A DNA stretch of 45,596 bases from Sphingomonas sanguinis NBRC 13937 (GTDB taxonomy: Bacteria; Pseudomonadota; Alphaproteobacteria; Sphingomonadales; Sphingomonadaceae): the NCBI RefSeq assembly GCF_001591005.1, contig NZ_BCTY01000030.1, positions 1-45,596 of the forward strand. Direction: 5' to 3'. Below are positions 16,383 to 24,765 of this stretch, piece after piece. Numbering within the stretch: position 1 is the stretch's first letter; each line of letters begins with the position of its first letter. Below the pieces are notes generated by a model, which was not told where the DNA came from, did not search any database, and saw only the letters and a list, made by a program, of their open reading frames with translations. Position numbers and translations under genes: made by a program.

Positions 16383-17459
16383 ATGGCCGACCGTCTCGAA
16401 CCCCAGTCACCGTCCCGCCCCCGCGTCGCGCTGGCGCTGCAGGGCGGCGGCGCACATGGCGCCTATGGCTGGGGCGTGATCGAGCGCCTGCTGGACGAGG
16501 ATATCGATCTGGTCGGCGTCAGCGGCGCGAGCGCCGGGGCGATCAACGGTGCCGCCCTGGTCGCTGGCTATGCCGCCGACGGGCCTACGGGTGCCCGCGC
16601 CACGCTGGAGCGGCTGTGGCGGCAGGTAGCCGACGCCTCACCGCTCGCGCCGCTGGACGTCGGATCGCTGGGCGGCCCATTCTTGGAGCCGTTGCTGCGC
16701 CGATCGCTGGATATCGCCAAGCTCTCCAGCCGCTATGTCGCGCCCTTCCTGCCGAACGTGCGCGACATGAGCGCGCTGCGCCAGGCGGTGGAGAGCAGCA
16801 TCGAGCTGGACCTGCTCGCCCGCCAGACGCAAGTGCCGCTGCACGTCTCGGCCACCCATGTCATGAGCGGCTCGGCGCGGCTGTTCACCGGTCCGGCGGT
16901 GACGCTGGACGCGCTGATGGCCTCGGCCTGCCTGCCCGAGCTGTTCGCCGCGGTGGAGATCGATGGCGAGGAATATTGGGACGGCGGTTTCGCCGCCAAT
17001 CCCGCGCTGGAGCCGCTCTTGGCCGATGCGATCGGCGCGACCGACATGCTGATCGTCCAGCTGACCCCCTTCACCGTCGAGGATGTCGGCGGCTCGGTGG
17101 GCGAGGTAATGCGCCGGGTCAGCGACATCAGCTTCAACGCCTGCCTGCGCCGTGACCTGCGCGCGCTGTCGGAAATTCAGGATATCGCGCGCGCCGAGAC
17201 CTCGCGTGATGCGCGGATGCGGGCGATCGCGCGGGTCAATCTGCACCTGCTCTCACCGCCGCCCGAACTCGCCGGGCGGTCGGGGACCAGCAAGGTCGAT
17301 ACCCGCTGGTCGGTGCTTCAGGACCTGCGCGAAAAGGGCCATGCGCAGGCGGAGCATTGGCTGGCCGCGCATCGTGACATGCTCGGCCGCGCCTCCTCGT
17401 TCGCCGGCCTGCCCGAGGAGGAGTGGCGCGACGGCCACGCGCTCAAAAGTCCGCGCTGA
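16383..17459 (+). CDS. Patatin-like phospholipase
   Basis: 358-aa Ser-Asp dyad acyl hydrolase. The oxyanion loop GGGAHGAYGWG starts at residue 21, the nucleophile is Ser50 in GASAG, and the catalytic Asp is D200 in WDGGFAANP. It has no signal peptide, so it is probably cytoplasmic or membrane-associated, in the bacterial RssA/PlpD-like catalytic-domain group without a transport domain. The start is ATG 16383, with AAGGAG at 16370-16375. The 3' end runs 17 bp into the end of the convergent TonB receptor gene. It has no clear functional link to the glycosidase operon, from which repeat copy B separates it. Confidence 0.88.
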   Translation: MADRLEPQSPSRPRVALALQGGGAHGAYGWGVIERLLDEDIDLVGVSGASAGAINGAALVAGYAADGPTGARATLERLWRQVADASPLAPLDVGSLGGPFLEPLLRRSLDIAKLSSRYVAPFLPNVRDMSALRQAVESSIELDLLARQTQVPLHVSATHVMSGSARLFTGPAVTLDALMASACLPELFAAVEIDGEEYWDGGFAANPALEPLLADAIGATDMLIVQLTPFTVEDVGGSVGEVMRRVSDISFNACLRRDLRALSEIQDIARAETSRDARMRAIARVNLHLLSPPPELAGRSGTSKVDTRWSVLQDLREKGHAQAEHWLAAHRDMLGRASSFAGLPEEEWRDGHALKSPR

Positions 17460-19842
17460 ACCGTAAACCAAAGGTCCTCGGCCGCACCGGGGTCGAGACG
17501 TTACGCCGCCCCAGCAGGAAGGGGTTGCCATAGGCGAAGCGGTTGCCACGCTCGTCGAGCAGATTGTCGAGCGTCGCCGCCAGCGTGTAGCGGCCATGCC
17601 GTGCGGTCAGCCCCAGATCGGCCAAGCCATAGCCGCCCTGTCGCACGTCGAGCATGTCCCCCACACCCAGCACCGAGGGGCCGACAAAGGCCGCCTCCAC
17701 CTTCGCCGACAGCAGCCATTGGGCGCCGATAGGGATGTCGCGCACCACGCCCAGCCGCGCCGAGACGCTGGGTGTTTCCGGCAGGCGGCGGTTGTTCGCC
17801 CGGCTGAGCGCCGCGGTCCTTCCTAGGACTTCGTTATCGGTCATGAACAGCGCGCCGGTCAGGTGCCAGTTGCGCTGCGGCACCCAGTCCGCCCAGCCCT
17901 CCAGCGCCGAGATGCGCGCATCGCCGATATTGCTGGTCACCGGCTGCCCGCCGCGATTGATCAGGTCGGCCTGGATCGCCGTCCACTTCGCGCGCGACAG
18001 GCTGAGCGAGGCGGACAGGCCCGTGTCCGTCCGGCGCAGATGGCGCAGCCCGACTTCGGTCATCTGGATCGAATCGGACTCGAAATTGGCGACACGCCCG
18101 ACGCCCGCCGCGACCGCCAGACCACCGGTGCGGAAGCCCGACTGGTAGCGACCGAAGAGCGTCCAGTTGCCGCCGAGCAGCCAGGACACGCCCAAAGTTG
18201 GATCGATGCGCACGGTCGAGCGCCCCCGCACGAAGTTGCTCGAACGCGGCCGGATCGAGGGCTCGCCATCGACCCGCGCCGCCGTCACCCGTCCACCCAG
18301 CGTCAGCCAGAGCCGGTGAGTCAAGGGGTGCGTCGCCTCGGCAAAGATCGCGCCGCTGCGGGTGACGTTGGTCACGCCGATCACCGGCCGCACGCCCTGG
18401 CGGACGGTCAGCGACCGGCCCATGACCGACTGGTCCGAAACCACGTTGAGCCCGATCACCCAGGAGCCGCCGCCCGGCAGTCGCCGCGACAGGCGGCTCT
18501 CGTGCGAGAACAAAGTCTTGCTTCCATCCAGCTGATAGCTTTGGTGCGCGCCCAGGATGCTGGCGTCGAACTGCTCGAACGACGTGCCATGGACATAGCC
18601 GGTGGCGGAGACGAATTGCAGGCCGCTCACCCAATCCTTGGACAGCAGCAACCGACCAAAGGCCATGTCGCTCCACGACGGCTGAGCGATGGCGGCGCGG
18701 CTGGCGAGCACGTCCTCGCTCATCACATATTGCGCGTCGCGCGCAACGATCGACTGGCTGCCGCCACCGGCCTCGGCGCGCCAGCCATCGCCCACGTTCC
18801 AGCGCAGGGTGCCGCGCAAGCCGCCGGTCAGCACCCGATTGATGTCACGCGCATGGGTGCGGACATTGTCGATATAACCGCCATCGACCCCGTGATAGCC
18901 GACCAGCCGCACGCCCAGTGTCCCGGGGATCAGCACCTTGTTCGCCACCGCGGCCACATCCGTGCTGGGTGCCCCGCCCTGGGTCAGGCCACCGCCCCAT
19001 TCCAGGCGCCCGCCATCGCGGTCGAGCGACACCGGATTGGAGGTCAACCGAATGATCCCGCCGATCGCGCCCGACCCGTGGAGCGCGCCCTGCGGTCCCT
19101 CGGCAATCTCGACCTCGCCGATGTCATAGAGCTTCAGCCCCGGATCGGGACCGGCAAAGGCGATCTGCACATCGTCGAGATAGAGGCTGGCGGTCGACTC
19201 GGTCGCCCCGTTGAAGCTGCTGTCGGCGATGCCGCGAATGAACAGCTTGTTGCGCCCCGGCCCGAGCGCCGTCGTCTGGAGAATGGGCGTATGCGCCGCC
19301 ACGTCGCTGAGGTCGACCGAGCCGCCGGGAACGGTCACACCGCGCCCGACCACCGACACGCTGCCCGGATAGCGCGCCAGCTCGGTGCCCTGTTTGCTGG
19401 CGGTGACGATGATGTCCTGCGCATTGCCCGAGGACGGAGGCGGGGCCGCCGGGCGCGGCGCGGCGCGTGGTATCTTTACGGGGCGGGGCACCGGTATGAT
19501 GCGGAAGCTCGTCGCATCGATCGCAAGGGCGCGGTATCCGGTTCCGCGCAGCAACTGCGTCAGTGCGCGGGCGGGCGGCGCCGTGGTGGACAGCGCGCGG
19601 GTGCGGACTCGGCCCAATCCGCCATCGGTCGCCACGACGGTGATCCCACCCTGCCGCGCCAACTCGCGCAGCGCTGTGTCGAGCGTGGTGGGAGCAAGGG
19701 CGATGCGGCGCGGCGATACGGCCGCCCGACCTTGGGCCAGTCCAGCGGCAGGCGCGATGAGGAAAAGGGCCAGCAGAACGGGCGCGACCAACCGGCCACG
19801 TTTAACGATCCTCGTTCGACGCCCGCAAAATCCAGTCCCCAC
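17443..19842 (-). CDS. TonB-dependent receptor with N-terminal STN signalling domain
   Basis: 799-aa outer-membrane transducer receptor of the FecA/FpvA type. A signal peptide (about residues 16-37) is followed by an STN domain (about 45-115), a TonB-box-like DIIVTASKQG near 140, a plug to about 260 and a 22-strand barrel ending in FSADF. STN domains contact the FecR-type protein encoded just upstream. The start is uncertain: GTG 19842 overlaps the fecR-like stop by 41 bp, and a TTG 16 codons on is possible. The 3' end overlaps the convergent patatin gene. The substrate is unknown; ferric siderophore is usual for such trios, but no siderophore or iron gene is nearby. Confidence 0.9.
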   Translation of the reverse strand: MGTGFCGRRTRIVKRGRLVAPVLLALFLIAPAAGLAQGRAAVSPRRIALAPTTLDTALRELARQGGITVVATDGGLGRVRTRALSTTAPPARALTQLLRGTGYRALAIDATSFRIIPVPRPVKIPRAAPRPAAPPPSSGNAQDIIVTASKQGTELARYPGSVSVVGRGVTVPGGSVDLSDVAAHTPILQTTALGPGRNKLFIRGIADSSFNGATESTASLYLDDVQIAFAGPDPGLKLYDIGEVEIAEGPQGALHGSGAIGGIIRLTSNPVSLDRDGGRLEWGGGLTQGGAPSTDVAAVANKVLIPGTLGVRLVGYHGVDGGYIDNVRTHARDINRVLTGGLRGTLRWNVGDGWRAEAGGGSQSIVARDAQYVMSEDVLASRAAIAQPSWSDMAFGRLLLSKDWVSGLQFVSATGYVHGTSFEQFDASILGAHQSYQLDGSKTLFSHESRLSRRLPGGGSWVIGLNVVSDQSVMGRSLTVRQGVRPVIGVTNVTRSGAIFAEATHPLTHRLWLTLGGRVTAARVDGEPSIRPRSSNFVRGRSTVRIDPTLGVSWLLGGNWTLFGRYQSGFRTGGLAVAAGVGRVANFESDSIQMTEVGLRHLRRTDTGLSASLSLSRAKWTAIQADLINRGGQPVTSNIGDARISALEGWADWVPQRNWHLTGALFMTDNEVLGRTAALSRANNRRLPETPSVSARLGVVRDIPIGAQWLLSAKVEAAFVGPSVLGVGDMLDVRQGGYGLADLGLTARHGRYTLAATLDNLLDERGNRFAYGNPFLLGRRNVSTPVRPRTFGLRFSADF

Positions 19843-20731
19843 CGCTCTGGCGCCACCCCGCTCCGATCAGTTTCGCGAGACGCGGAACGTCCTTGTCGGC
19901 ATCGCCCGTCATCCGAACGACGCCGGTGACAGGGCGATCGACCAGTGGCCCCTCCACCGCGATGCGCATGCCATAGGCGGATTGCAATCGAGCGGCAATC
20001 GTCCCCACCGTCTCGCCGTCCAGATCGAGCAGCCCCTCACGCCAGCCACCGACCGTCGCCGGATCAACCGTGACGCGGCTGAGCCGATGACGGCCTTCGT
20101 CCAGCCGAATGCCCTGCCCGGCGGTCAGCGCGATACGCTCGCCCAGCGGCGCCAGCGAGACGGCTCCCTCGGCCACCGACACGTCCAGCCGCCCCCCCTG
20201 TCGCCGGACGTCGAACACGGTGCCCATATCGCGAATGGCGACATCGCCTGCCTGCAGCTCGAACGGCGCGGACGGATCGTGGCGGACATGGAACAGCGCC
20301 TGCCCCTGCTCCAGCGTCGCGGTCCGCGTGTCATGGCGGTCGTAACGCAGGCGCGAACCGCCCGACAGTTCGATCCGGGTGCCGTCGTTCAGCGCGATCT
20401 GGCGCATCTCGCCCGGCCGGGTCTGTTCGATGCGGATGTCGGGCCGCGAGCGCAACGCGACCGGCCCGGCGACCAGCGCGACCGCCGCCGCCACGCCGCC
20501 CATCAGCCACCAGCGGCCCCAGCCCGCATTGTCATTCGCGGCCACCGGTTCGGGCGCGACCTCGGCCATGGTCTCCGGCGGGGTCAGCTGCGCATCGGCC
20601 ATGGCGACCGCATCATAGGCGCGCGCATGGGCTGGGCTGCCCTCCAGCCACGTCGCAAAGGCATCCCATTCGGCCGCGCTCATGTCGCGTTGCCGGATGT
20701 GCCAATCGATCGCCTGTTCCTCCAGCGTCAC
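19802..20731 (-). CDS. FecR-family anti-sigma factor
   Basis: 309-aa inner-membrane sigma regulator. Residues ~5-45 form the DUF4880 N-terminal sigma-binding region (IDWHIRQRDMSAAEWDAFATWL). A single membrane helix lies near 75-92 (LMGGVAAAVALVAGPVAL), followed by the periplasmic FecR domain (about 95-200) and a C-terminal STN-contacting segment. ATG 20731 overlaps the sigma gene stop by 4 bp, so the two are probably translationally coupled. Its end overlaps the start of the receptor gene. The three together form a standard cell-surface signalling system: an occupied receptor signals to FecR, which releases the sigma factor. Confidence 0.93.
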   Translation of the reverse strand: MTLEEQAIDWHIRQRDMSAAEWDAFATWLEGSPAHARAYDAVAMADAQLTPPETMAEVAPEPVAANDNAGWGRWWLMGGVAAAVALVAGPVALRSRPDIRIEQTRPGEMRQIALNDGTRIELSGGSRLRYDRHDTRTATLEQGQALFHVRHDPSAPFELQAGDVAIRDMGTVFDVRRQGGRLDVSVAEGAVSLAPLGERIALTAGQGIRLDEGRHRLSRVTVDPATVGGWREGLLDLDGETVGTIAARLQSAYGMRIAVEGPLVDRPVTGVVRMTGDADKDVPRLAKLIGAGWRQSGGDWILRASNEDR

Positions 20732-21279
20732 GCGTCAACGCTCCCTTCATCGTCATGACGACGCCGACACAGCCGATCCGCACCCCCGGCTTCACGATTT
20801 TCGTGCAAAAATTGATAGGCACGGCGCAGCAGCTTCTCGACCGCGCTCACCGTGATCCCCATCCGCTCGGCGATGACGCGTTGCGGCTGCTCCTCGAAGC
20901 GGAACAGGGTGAAGGCCTCGCGCATCCGGTCGGGCATCTCAGCGATCAGGCGGTGCGCGCGGGCCAGTTCGCTGCGGCCCAGCGCCACCCGCTCGGGATC
21001 GGCATATTCGCCCGATTGCGGCTGCACCTCTTCCCAGGCGCCATCACGCGCGCCCCGCCGGGCGGCGGCGATGCGGCGATCGGTCGCCAGATTGGTCGCC
21101 ATGCGGCAGAGAAAGGGAATGGGCTGATCGATCTGGCTCGCGTCCAGATCACCCACGCGCAACCACAGGTCCTGCAGCGCATCCTCGGCATCCTCGACCG
21201 AGCCGAGCCGGGCGGCCAGCAGGCGACGCAGCAGCGGCCGCGCCTCCATGAACCGGCCCTCCAGACCCTCGCTACCCAA
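20728..21279 (-). CDS. FecI-type ECF sigma factor
   Basis: 183-aa sigma-70 family ECF factor. Region 2 contains RLGSVEDAEDALQDLWLRV and RMATNLATDRRI; region 4 contains MPDRMREAFTLFRFEEQPQRVIAERMGITVSAVEKLLRRAYQ-like helix-turn-helix residues. It is expected to drive the adjacent FecR/receptor genes. Two starts are possible: TTG 21279, with GAGGG about 7 bases before it, or ATG 21249, with GGAGGG 7 bases before it; the longer form keeps the usual N-terminal helix. It begins 15 bp after the deacetylase stop, so it may also be read from the upstream GT2-deacetylase promoter. Confidence 0.92.
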   Translation of the reverse strand: MGSEGLEGRFMEARPLLRRLLAARLGSVEDAEDALQDLWLRVGDLDASQIDQPIPFLCRMATNLATDRRIAAARRGARDGAWEEVQPQSGEYADPERVALGRSELARAHRLIAEMPDRMREAFTLFRFEEQPQRVIAERMGITVSAVEKLLRRAYQFLHENREAGGADRLCRRRHDDEGSVDA

Positions 21280-21294
21280 TCACTCGCCCTCGCG

Positions 21295-22095
21295 TCAGGC
21301 GGCGAAGGCCAGCCCGTTTTGCGCCGCCATGTCAGACACCGAAACCGCGCGCAAGACATCCGCCTCGTCCCGCCGCGCCGCCGCGATCGCATCGCCCGCA
21401 CGCCGTCCCGCTCCCGGATGGCACATCACCAGATGATGGGGCCCGGCCTTGTCGAAGAAGCGCGGCAGAGCCTCGGCAAAGCGGCCGTCAAAGCCGTAAT
21501 GCCCGGCAAAACCCTGGTTGCAGCGCAGGCCCGCCGCCTCCGCCGCGCGGGTCAGGCCGCGCGAATGATAAGCGCTGCCGATCGCCTTGCCGCGCCACGG
21601 TCGGCCGAGCAGCGCGCTCACCCGATCCTCGCAGGTGCGCAGCCACGCCCCCGGCGCGCGGCGGCGGGTGATCTCCAGCACGATGGGGCGGATACCGGGT
21701 AGCGCATGGGAATGCTGATGTCCGTCGACGAACGCGGGCGGGCGGCCCATCGCATCCTCGAACCGTTCGAACTGCGCCTCCACCTCGCGCCGGATTTCGC
21801 CCGCGTCGAGTTGCCCGCGCGCCGCCATGCGGGTCAGCGGGTCGATGCCGGGCATCACGCCGTCTTGCGTAAAGCCATTGGCATGGATCGGCGCTTCCTC
21901 GGTCAGCGTCAGATGCAGGCCGATCTGCGCCGTATCGGGCACGTCGCGCAGCATCACACTGTCCTCCATCCAGTTCGGACGCAGGGTCATGCAGCTTGTC
22001 GCGTTCAGTTTTCCCGAGCGGAGCAGCTCGGCGATGACCAGACTGTCTTCGGTGGAAAAGGCGAAATCGTCAGCGCAGAGAATAAGCTGGTTCAC
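21295..22095 (-). CDS. ChbG/HpnK-family carbohydrate deacetylase
   Basis: 266-aa YdjC-fold metal-dependent deacetylase. Metal and catalytic motifs are intact: ADDF at residues 8-11, GLHLTL with His61, DGHQHSH at 124-130 (His126), and CHPG near residue 224. Family members remove N-acetyl groups from chitooligosaccharides or from GlcNAc-bearing hopanoid precursors (HpnK). There is no signal peptide. Its start overlaps the end of the upstream GT2 gene by 26 bp, so the two proteins probably act on one sugar-lipid. No hopanoid genes are visible here, so chitobiose, hopanoid or glycolipid substrates remain open. Confidence 0.88.
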   Translation of the reverse strand: MNQLILCADDFAFSTEDSLVIAELLRSGKLNATSCMTLRPNWMEDSVMLRDVPDTAQIGLHLTLTEEAPIHANGFTQDGVMPGIDPLTRMAARGQLDAGEIRREVEAQFERFEDAMGRPPAFVDGHQHSHALPGIRPIVLEITRRRAPGAWLRTCEDRVSALLGRPWRGKAIGSAYHSRGLTRAAEAAGLRCNQGFAGHYGFDGRFAEALPRFFDKAGPHHLVMCHPGAGRRAGDAIAAARRDEADVLRAVSVSDMAAQNGLAFAA

Positions 22096-22969
22096 CCACG
22101 ACTCCCGCCAGATGCTGATAGGCCGTCTCGCGCATCCGCTCGGTCGTCAGACGCCGGGCCTTCAGCCGCCGCGCCAGAAAATCGTAGAAGAACCAGTCCC
22201 CCGCGAACGGCGCCGCCACGCTGTAGACCAGCCGCTCGGTCAGCGTCCAGCGGATCGACTCGCGGTCGCGCTCGCGGTCCGAGGGCACGCACCAGAAACC
22301 ATCGGCATAAGCCATGCTGCCATGGCGCATCACGCGGTGGATGACCTCATGATCCTCCAGCACATAATTCCAGTGACGCGGGTCGAAGCCGCCCGCCGCC
22401 TTCAGCGCTTCGGTCCGGAATGCCTGGCCCGCGCCGCCCGCATGGCACTGGCGCGGCAGGAACCGTGAGGCCAGTCGGATGGCGGCGGACTCCCGGCGAC
22501 GCGCGTCCTCGCCGTCCCCCGGAGCGATGAAATAGGCCCCCGCCACGACGCAGCCGGGCTTTTCCAGCAGGGCTTGCGCCTGCGCCAGATACTCGGCCGG
22601 ATAATAGGTGTCGGCGTCGCAGGTCGCGACGAACCGGGTGTGGACGTGATCGAGCCCCAGGCGCAGTGCGTTGATCTTGCCCGGCAAGCCCTGATGCAAC
22701 AGGATATGGTCGAGGCCCAGCCGCTCGCAGGCCTCGGTCGCGATGCGCACGCTGGCGTCCAGCGAGCCGTTGTCGACCAGCACCAACCGGAACCGCACCG
22801 TCTGTGCCGCCAGCCCCGCCAGCGTCGCGGCCAGATGCGTTTCTTCGTTGAAGAAGGGCACGATCACGGTCCAGCACGGCGCGACATAGGCGCTCGCCGG
22901 ATCGGTCTTCCCCGCCTCGGCACAGGCTTTGGCATTGCGCCAGGCCGCACCTTCCGCATCGAGCAGCAT
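22070..22969 (-). CDS. GT2-family glycosyltransferase
   Basis: 299-aa inverting GT-A enzyme. The nucleotide-binding opening TVIVPFFNEETHLAATL begins at residue 34, VLVDNGSLD follows at 63-71, the metal-binding DAD is at 118-120, and an ED-type catalytic motif (VLEDHEV) lies near 203. No membrane span is seen, so it is probably peripheral at the cytoplasmic face. It is the first gene of the minus-strand set leading into the deacetylase and then sigma, FecR and receptor. The pairing of a glycosyltransferase with a deacetylase recalls HpnI-HpnK-type chemistry (add GlcNAc, then remove acetyl), but this is inference. Confidence 0.87.
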   Translation of the reverse strand: MLLDAEGAAWRNAKACAEAGKTDPASAYVAPCWTVIVPFFNEETHLAATLAGLAAQTVRFRLVLVDNGSLDASVRIATEACERLGLDHILLHQGLPGKINALRLGLDHVHTRFVATCDADTYYPAEYLAQAQALLEKPGCVVAGAYFIAPGDGEDARRRESAAIRLASRFLPRQCHAGGAGQAFRTEALKAAGGFDPRHWNYVLEDHEVIHRVMRHGSMAYADGFWCVPSDRERDRESIRWTLTERLVYSVAAPFAGDWFFYDFLARRLKARRLTTERMRETAYQHLAGVVGEPAYSLR

Positions 22970-23126
22970 TACCGTTTCCCGCCCACTGGACTCTCCACAA
23001 CCCCCGTTGCCGAAGCCCCCGGGATGGCGGTGCCAAATCGCCCGATCCCGAAGGTTCCATGGCTAGGACGCCGCCGCCCGCACCCAACCGGACATCACGG
23101 TAAAAATTTTTTAACGAGGCCTGGAA

Positions 23127-23170
23127 CCGTGCCGATTTCCTTTGCGGAAGGGGATCGGTCGATGGCACGG
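23127..23170 (+). promoter_or_regulatory. Multi-tier hairpin in the leader of the GT39 gene
   Basis: CCGTGCC (23127-23133) pairs with GGCACGG (23164-23170); inside, CGAT pairs with ATCG and TTCC with GGAA around TTTGC. The structure ends 7 bases before the chosen GTG start at 23178 and could mask initiation. An AT-rich patch (TAAAAATTTTTTAA, about 23101-23114) just upstream could be part of the promoter of this gene or of the divergent GT2 gene. Nothing else is recognised in 22970-23177. Confidence 0.35.
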
Positions 23171-23177
23171 GGCCCGC

Positions 23178-24692
23178 GTGACGGACATTACACCCGCCCG
23201 CCCCGCCCCGCCGTTTCGTCGATGGTCATGGCCGATCCCGGACCGGCCGATGGCCGTCGCCCTGATGCTGCTCGCCTTTGCGGTGCTGACCCGGATGCGC
23301 GACTTCGGCAATCCGGTCGCGCATGTCGACGAGCAATATTATCTGCTGGTCGGCGACCGCCTGCTGCACGGCGCGCGCCTCTATATCGACTTATGGGATC
23401 GCAAGCCGCCGGGGCTGTTCCTGCTGTTCGCCGGCTTCCGCCTGCTGCCGGGTGATGGCTTCCTCGCCTATCAGCTGGTCGGCACCGCCTGCACCGCCGC
23501 CACAGGCTGGCTGATCTGGTTCGCGGCAAAGCGCATGACGCTCGCCCCACCCGCCGGGCTGGCGGCGGGCGCGGCCTATATCCTCTGGCTGCCGCTACTC
23601 AGCGGGGGAAGCGGCCAGTCGCCCGTCTTCTACAATCTGGCGATGATGGCCGCCGCCGTCCTGACGCTGGAGCTGCCCCGCTGGGCCGAGCGGCGCGCGG
23701 TGGGGGCGATCATCCTGAGCGGCACAGCGGCATGCCTGCTGGCGGGCATCGCCATCCAGATCAAATATACGCCGCTGGTCGAGGGCGCTTTCTTCGGCCT
23801 GGCGCATCTCTGGTATCTCTGGCGCGCGCGCGCGCGGATCGTTGCGATCCTGCTGGCGGCGCTCGCCTGGATGGCGATGGGGCTGCTGCCGACGCTGCTC
23901 GTCATCGGCTATTTCTGGATGAGCGCACCGGCGGCGTTCGATGCCTTCTGGTTCGCCAATTTCACCTCGATCACGCTGCGGCGCGGTTATCCGGCGGCCA
24001 AGATCATCGGACGGCTGGCGGGGATCGGCGGGCAGTTGCTGCCGCTGATCGCCTGCGCGGTCTACGCCTGGGCCAAGGGACCGAAGCGCGAGGGGTTGAC
24101 GCTGACCCGCATCTGGCTGGCCTTCGCCCTGGTCGCCTTTGCCATGATCGGGGCCTTTTTCGACCATTACGCTTTGCCGCTGGTCGCCCCACTGGCGCTC
24201 GCCGCCGCCCCCGCCTTTGCGATGCGCCGCCGGGCGGTGGTCGCGGTCTTCGCGATCGGCGCGGGGCTGTTCGTCTTTCACGCAGCCACCAACGACCCGA
24301 GCGAGGGCGACGGCATCCGCCGCATGGCGAAGGTGATGGCGGCCGTCGACGGGCGCGAATGCCCCTATGTCTTTGCGGGCGATTCCAGCCTCTATCATTT
24401 GTCGGGCGGGTGCGTGCCGACCCCGTACGCCTTCCCCTCCTCGCTCGCCTATGAGGCGGAGCGCGGGGCGATCGGCATCGATGAAAATGCCGAGGTCGCC
24501 CGCATCCTCGCGCGCCGACCGCCCGCGATCGTCACGCTGGACGATCCCTTCTCGCCCTGGAACGAGGCGACGCAGGGACAGATGCGTCGGGCGCTGGCCA
24601 GCGACTATCGCTTGGTCCTGTCGGTCCCGCGCGAGGGGCGGCATGAGCTGCTCTATGTCCGGCGCGATCTGGCCGTTCCGCCTGTGAAATAA
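23178..24692 (+). CDS. GT39/ArnT-like polytopic glycosyltransferase
   Basis: 504-aa inner-membrane GT-C enzyme using a polyprenyl-phosphate sugar donor to glycosylate lipid or protein on the periplasmic side. About ten membrane helices are visible, the first near residues 25-40. The first periplasmic loop carries HVDEQYYLLVGDRLLHG, the acidic motif of the family, followed by DRKPPGLFL. The C-terminal ~100 residues form a soluble domain. GTG 23178 was chosen; TTG 23142 in frame is an alternative and would include the leader hairpin. The gene is divergent from the GT2 gene, and its acceptor is unknown. Confidence 0.8.
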   Translation: MTDITPARPAPPFRRWSWPIPDRPMAVALMLLAFAVLTRMRDFGNPVAHVDEQYYLLVGDRLLHGARLYIDLWDRKPPGLFLLFAGFRLLPGDGFLAYQLVGTACTAATGWLIWFAAKRMTLAPPAGLAAGAAYILWLPLLSGGSGQSPVFYNLAMMAAAVLTLELPRWAERRAVGAIILSGTAACLLAGIAIQIKYTPLVEGAFFGLAHLWYLWRARARIVAILLAALAWMAMGLLPTLLVIGYFWMSAPAAFDAFWFANFTSITLRRGYPAAKIIGRLAGIGGQLLPLIACAVYAWAKGPKREGLTLTRIWLAFALVAFAMIGAFFDHYALPLVAPLALAAAPAFAMRRRAVVAVFAIGAGLFVFHAATNDPSEGDGIRRMAKVMAAVDGRECPYVFAGDSSLYHLSGGCVPTPYAFPSSLAYEAERGAIGIDENAEVARILARRPPAIVTLDDPFSPWNEATQGQMRRALASDYRLVLSVPREGRHELLYVRRDLAVPPVK

Positions 24693-24765
24693 AAGCACGG
24701 TCGCGGTTGTTTTAGCGTCCTCTGCGCCCCATCTGCGCCGCCGAACCGTGATGGAGCGACAAGCC

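Noticed and set aside
17443..21279. Calling the sigma/FecR/receptor trio a siderophore system
   Set aside because: No siderophore, ferric reductase or Fur-like site was recognised nearby, so the ligand is left open.
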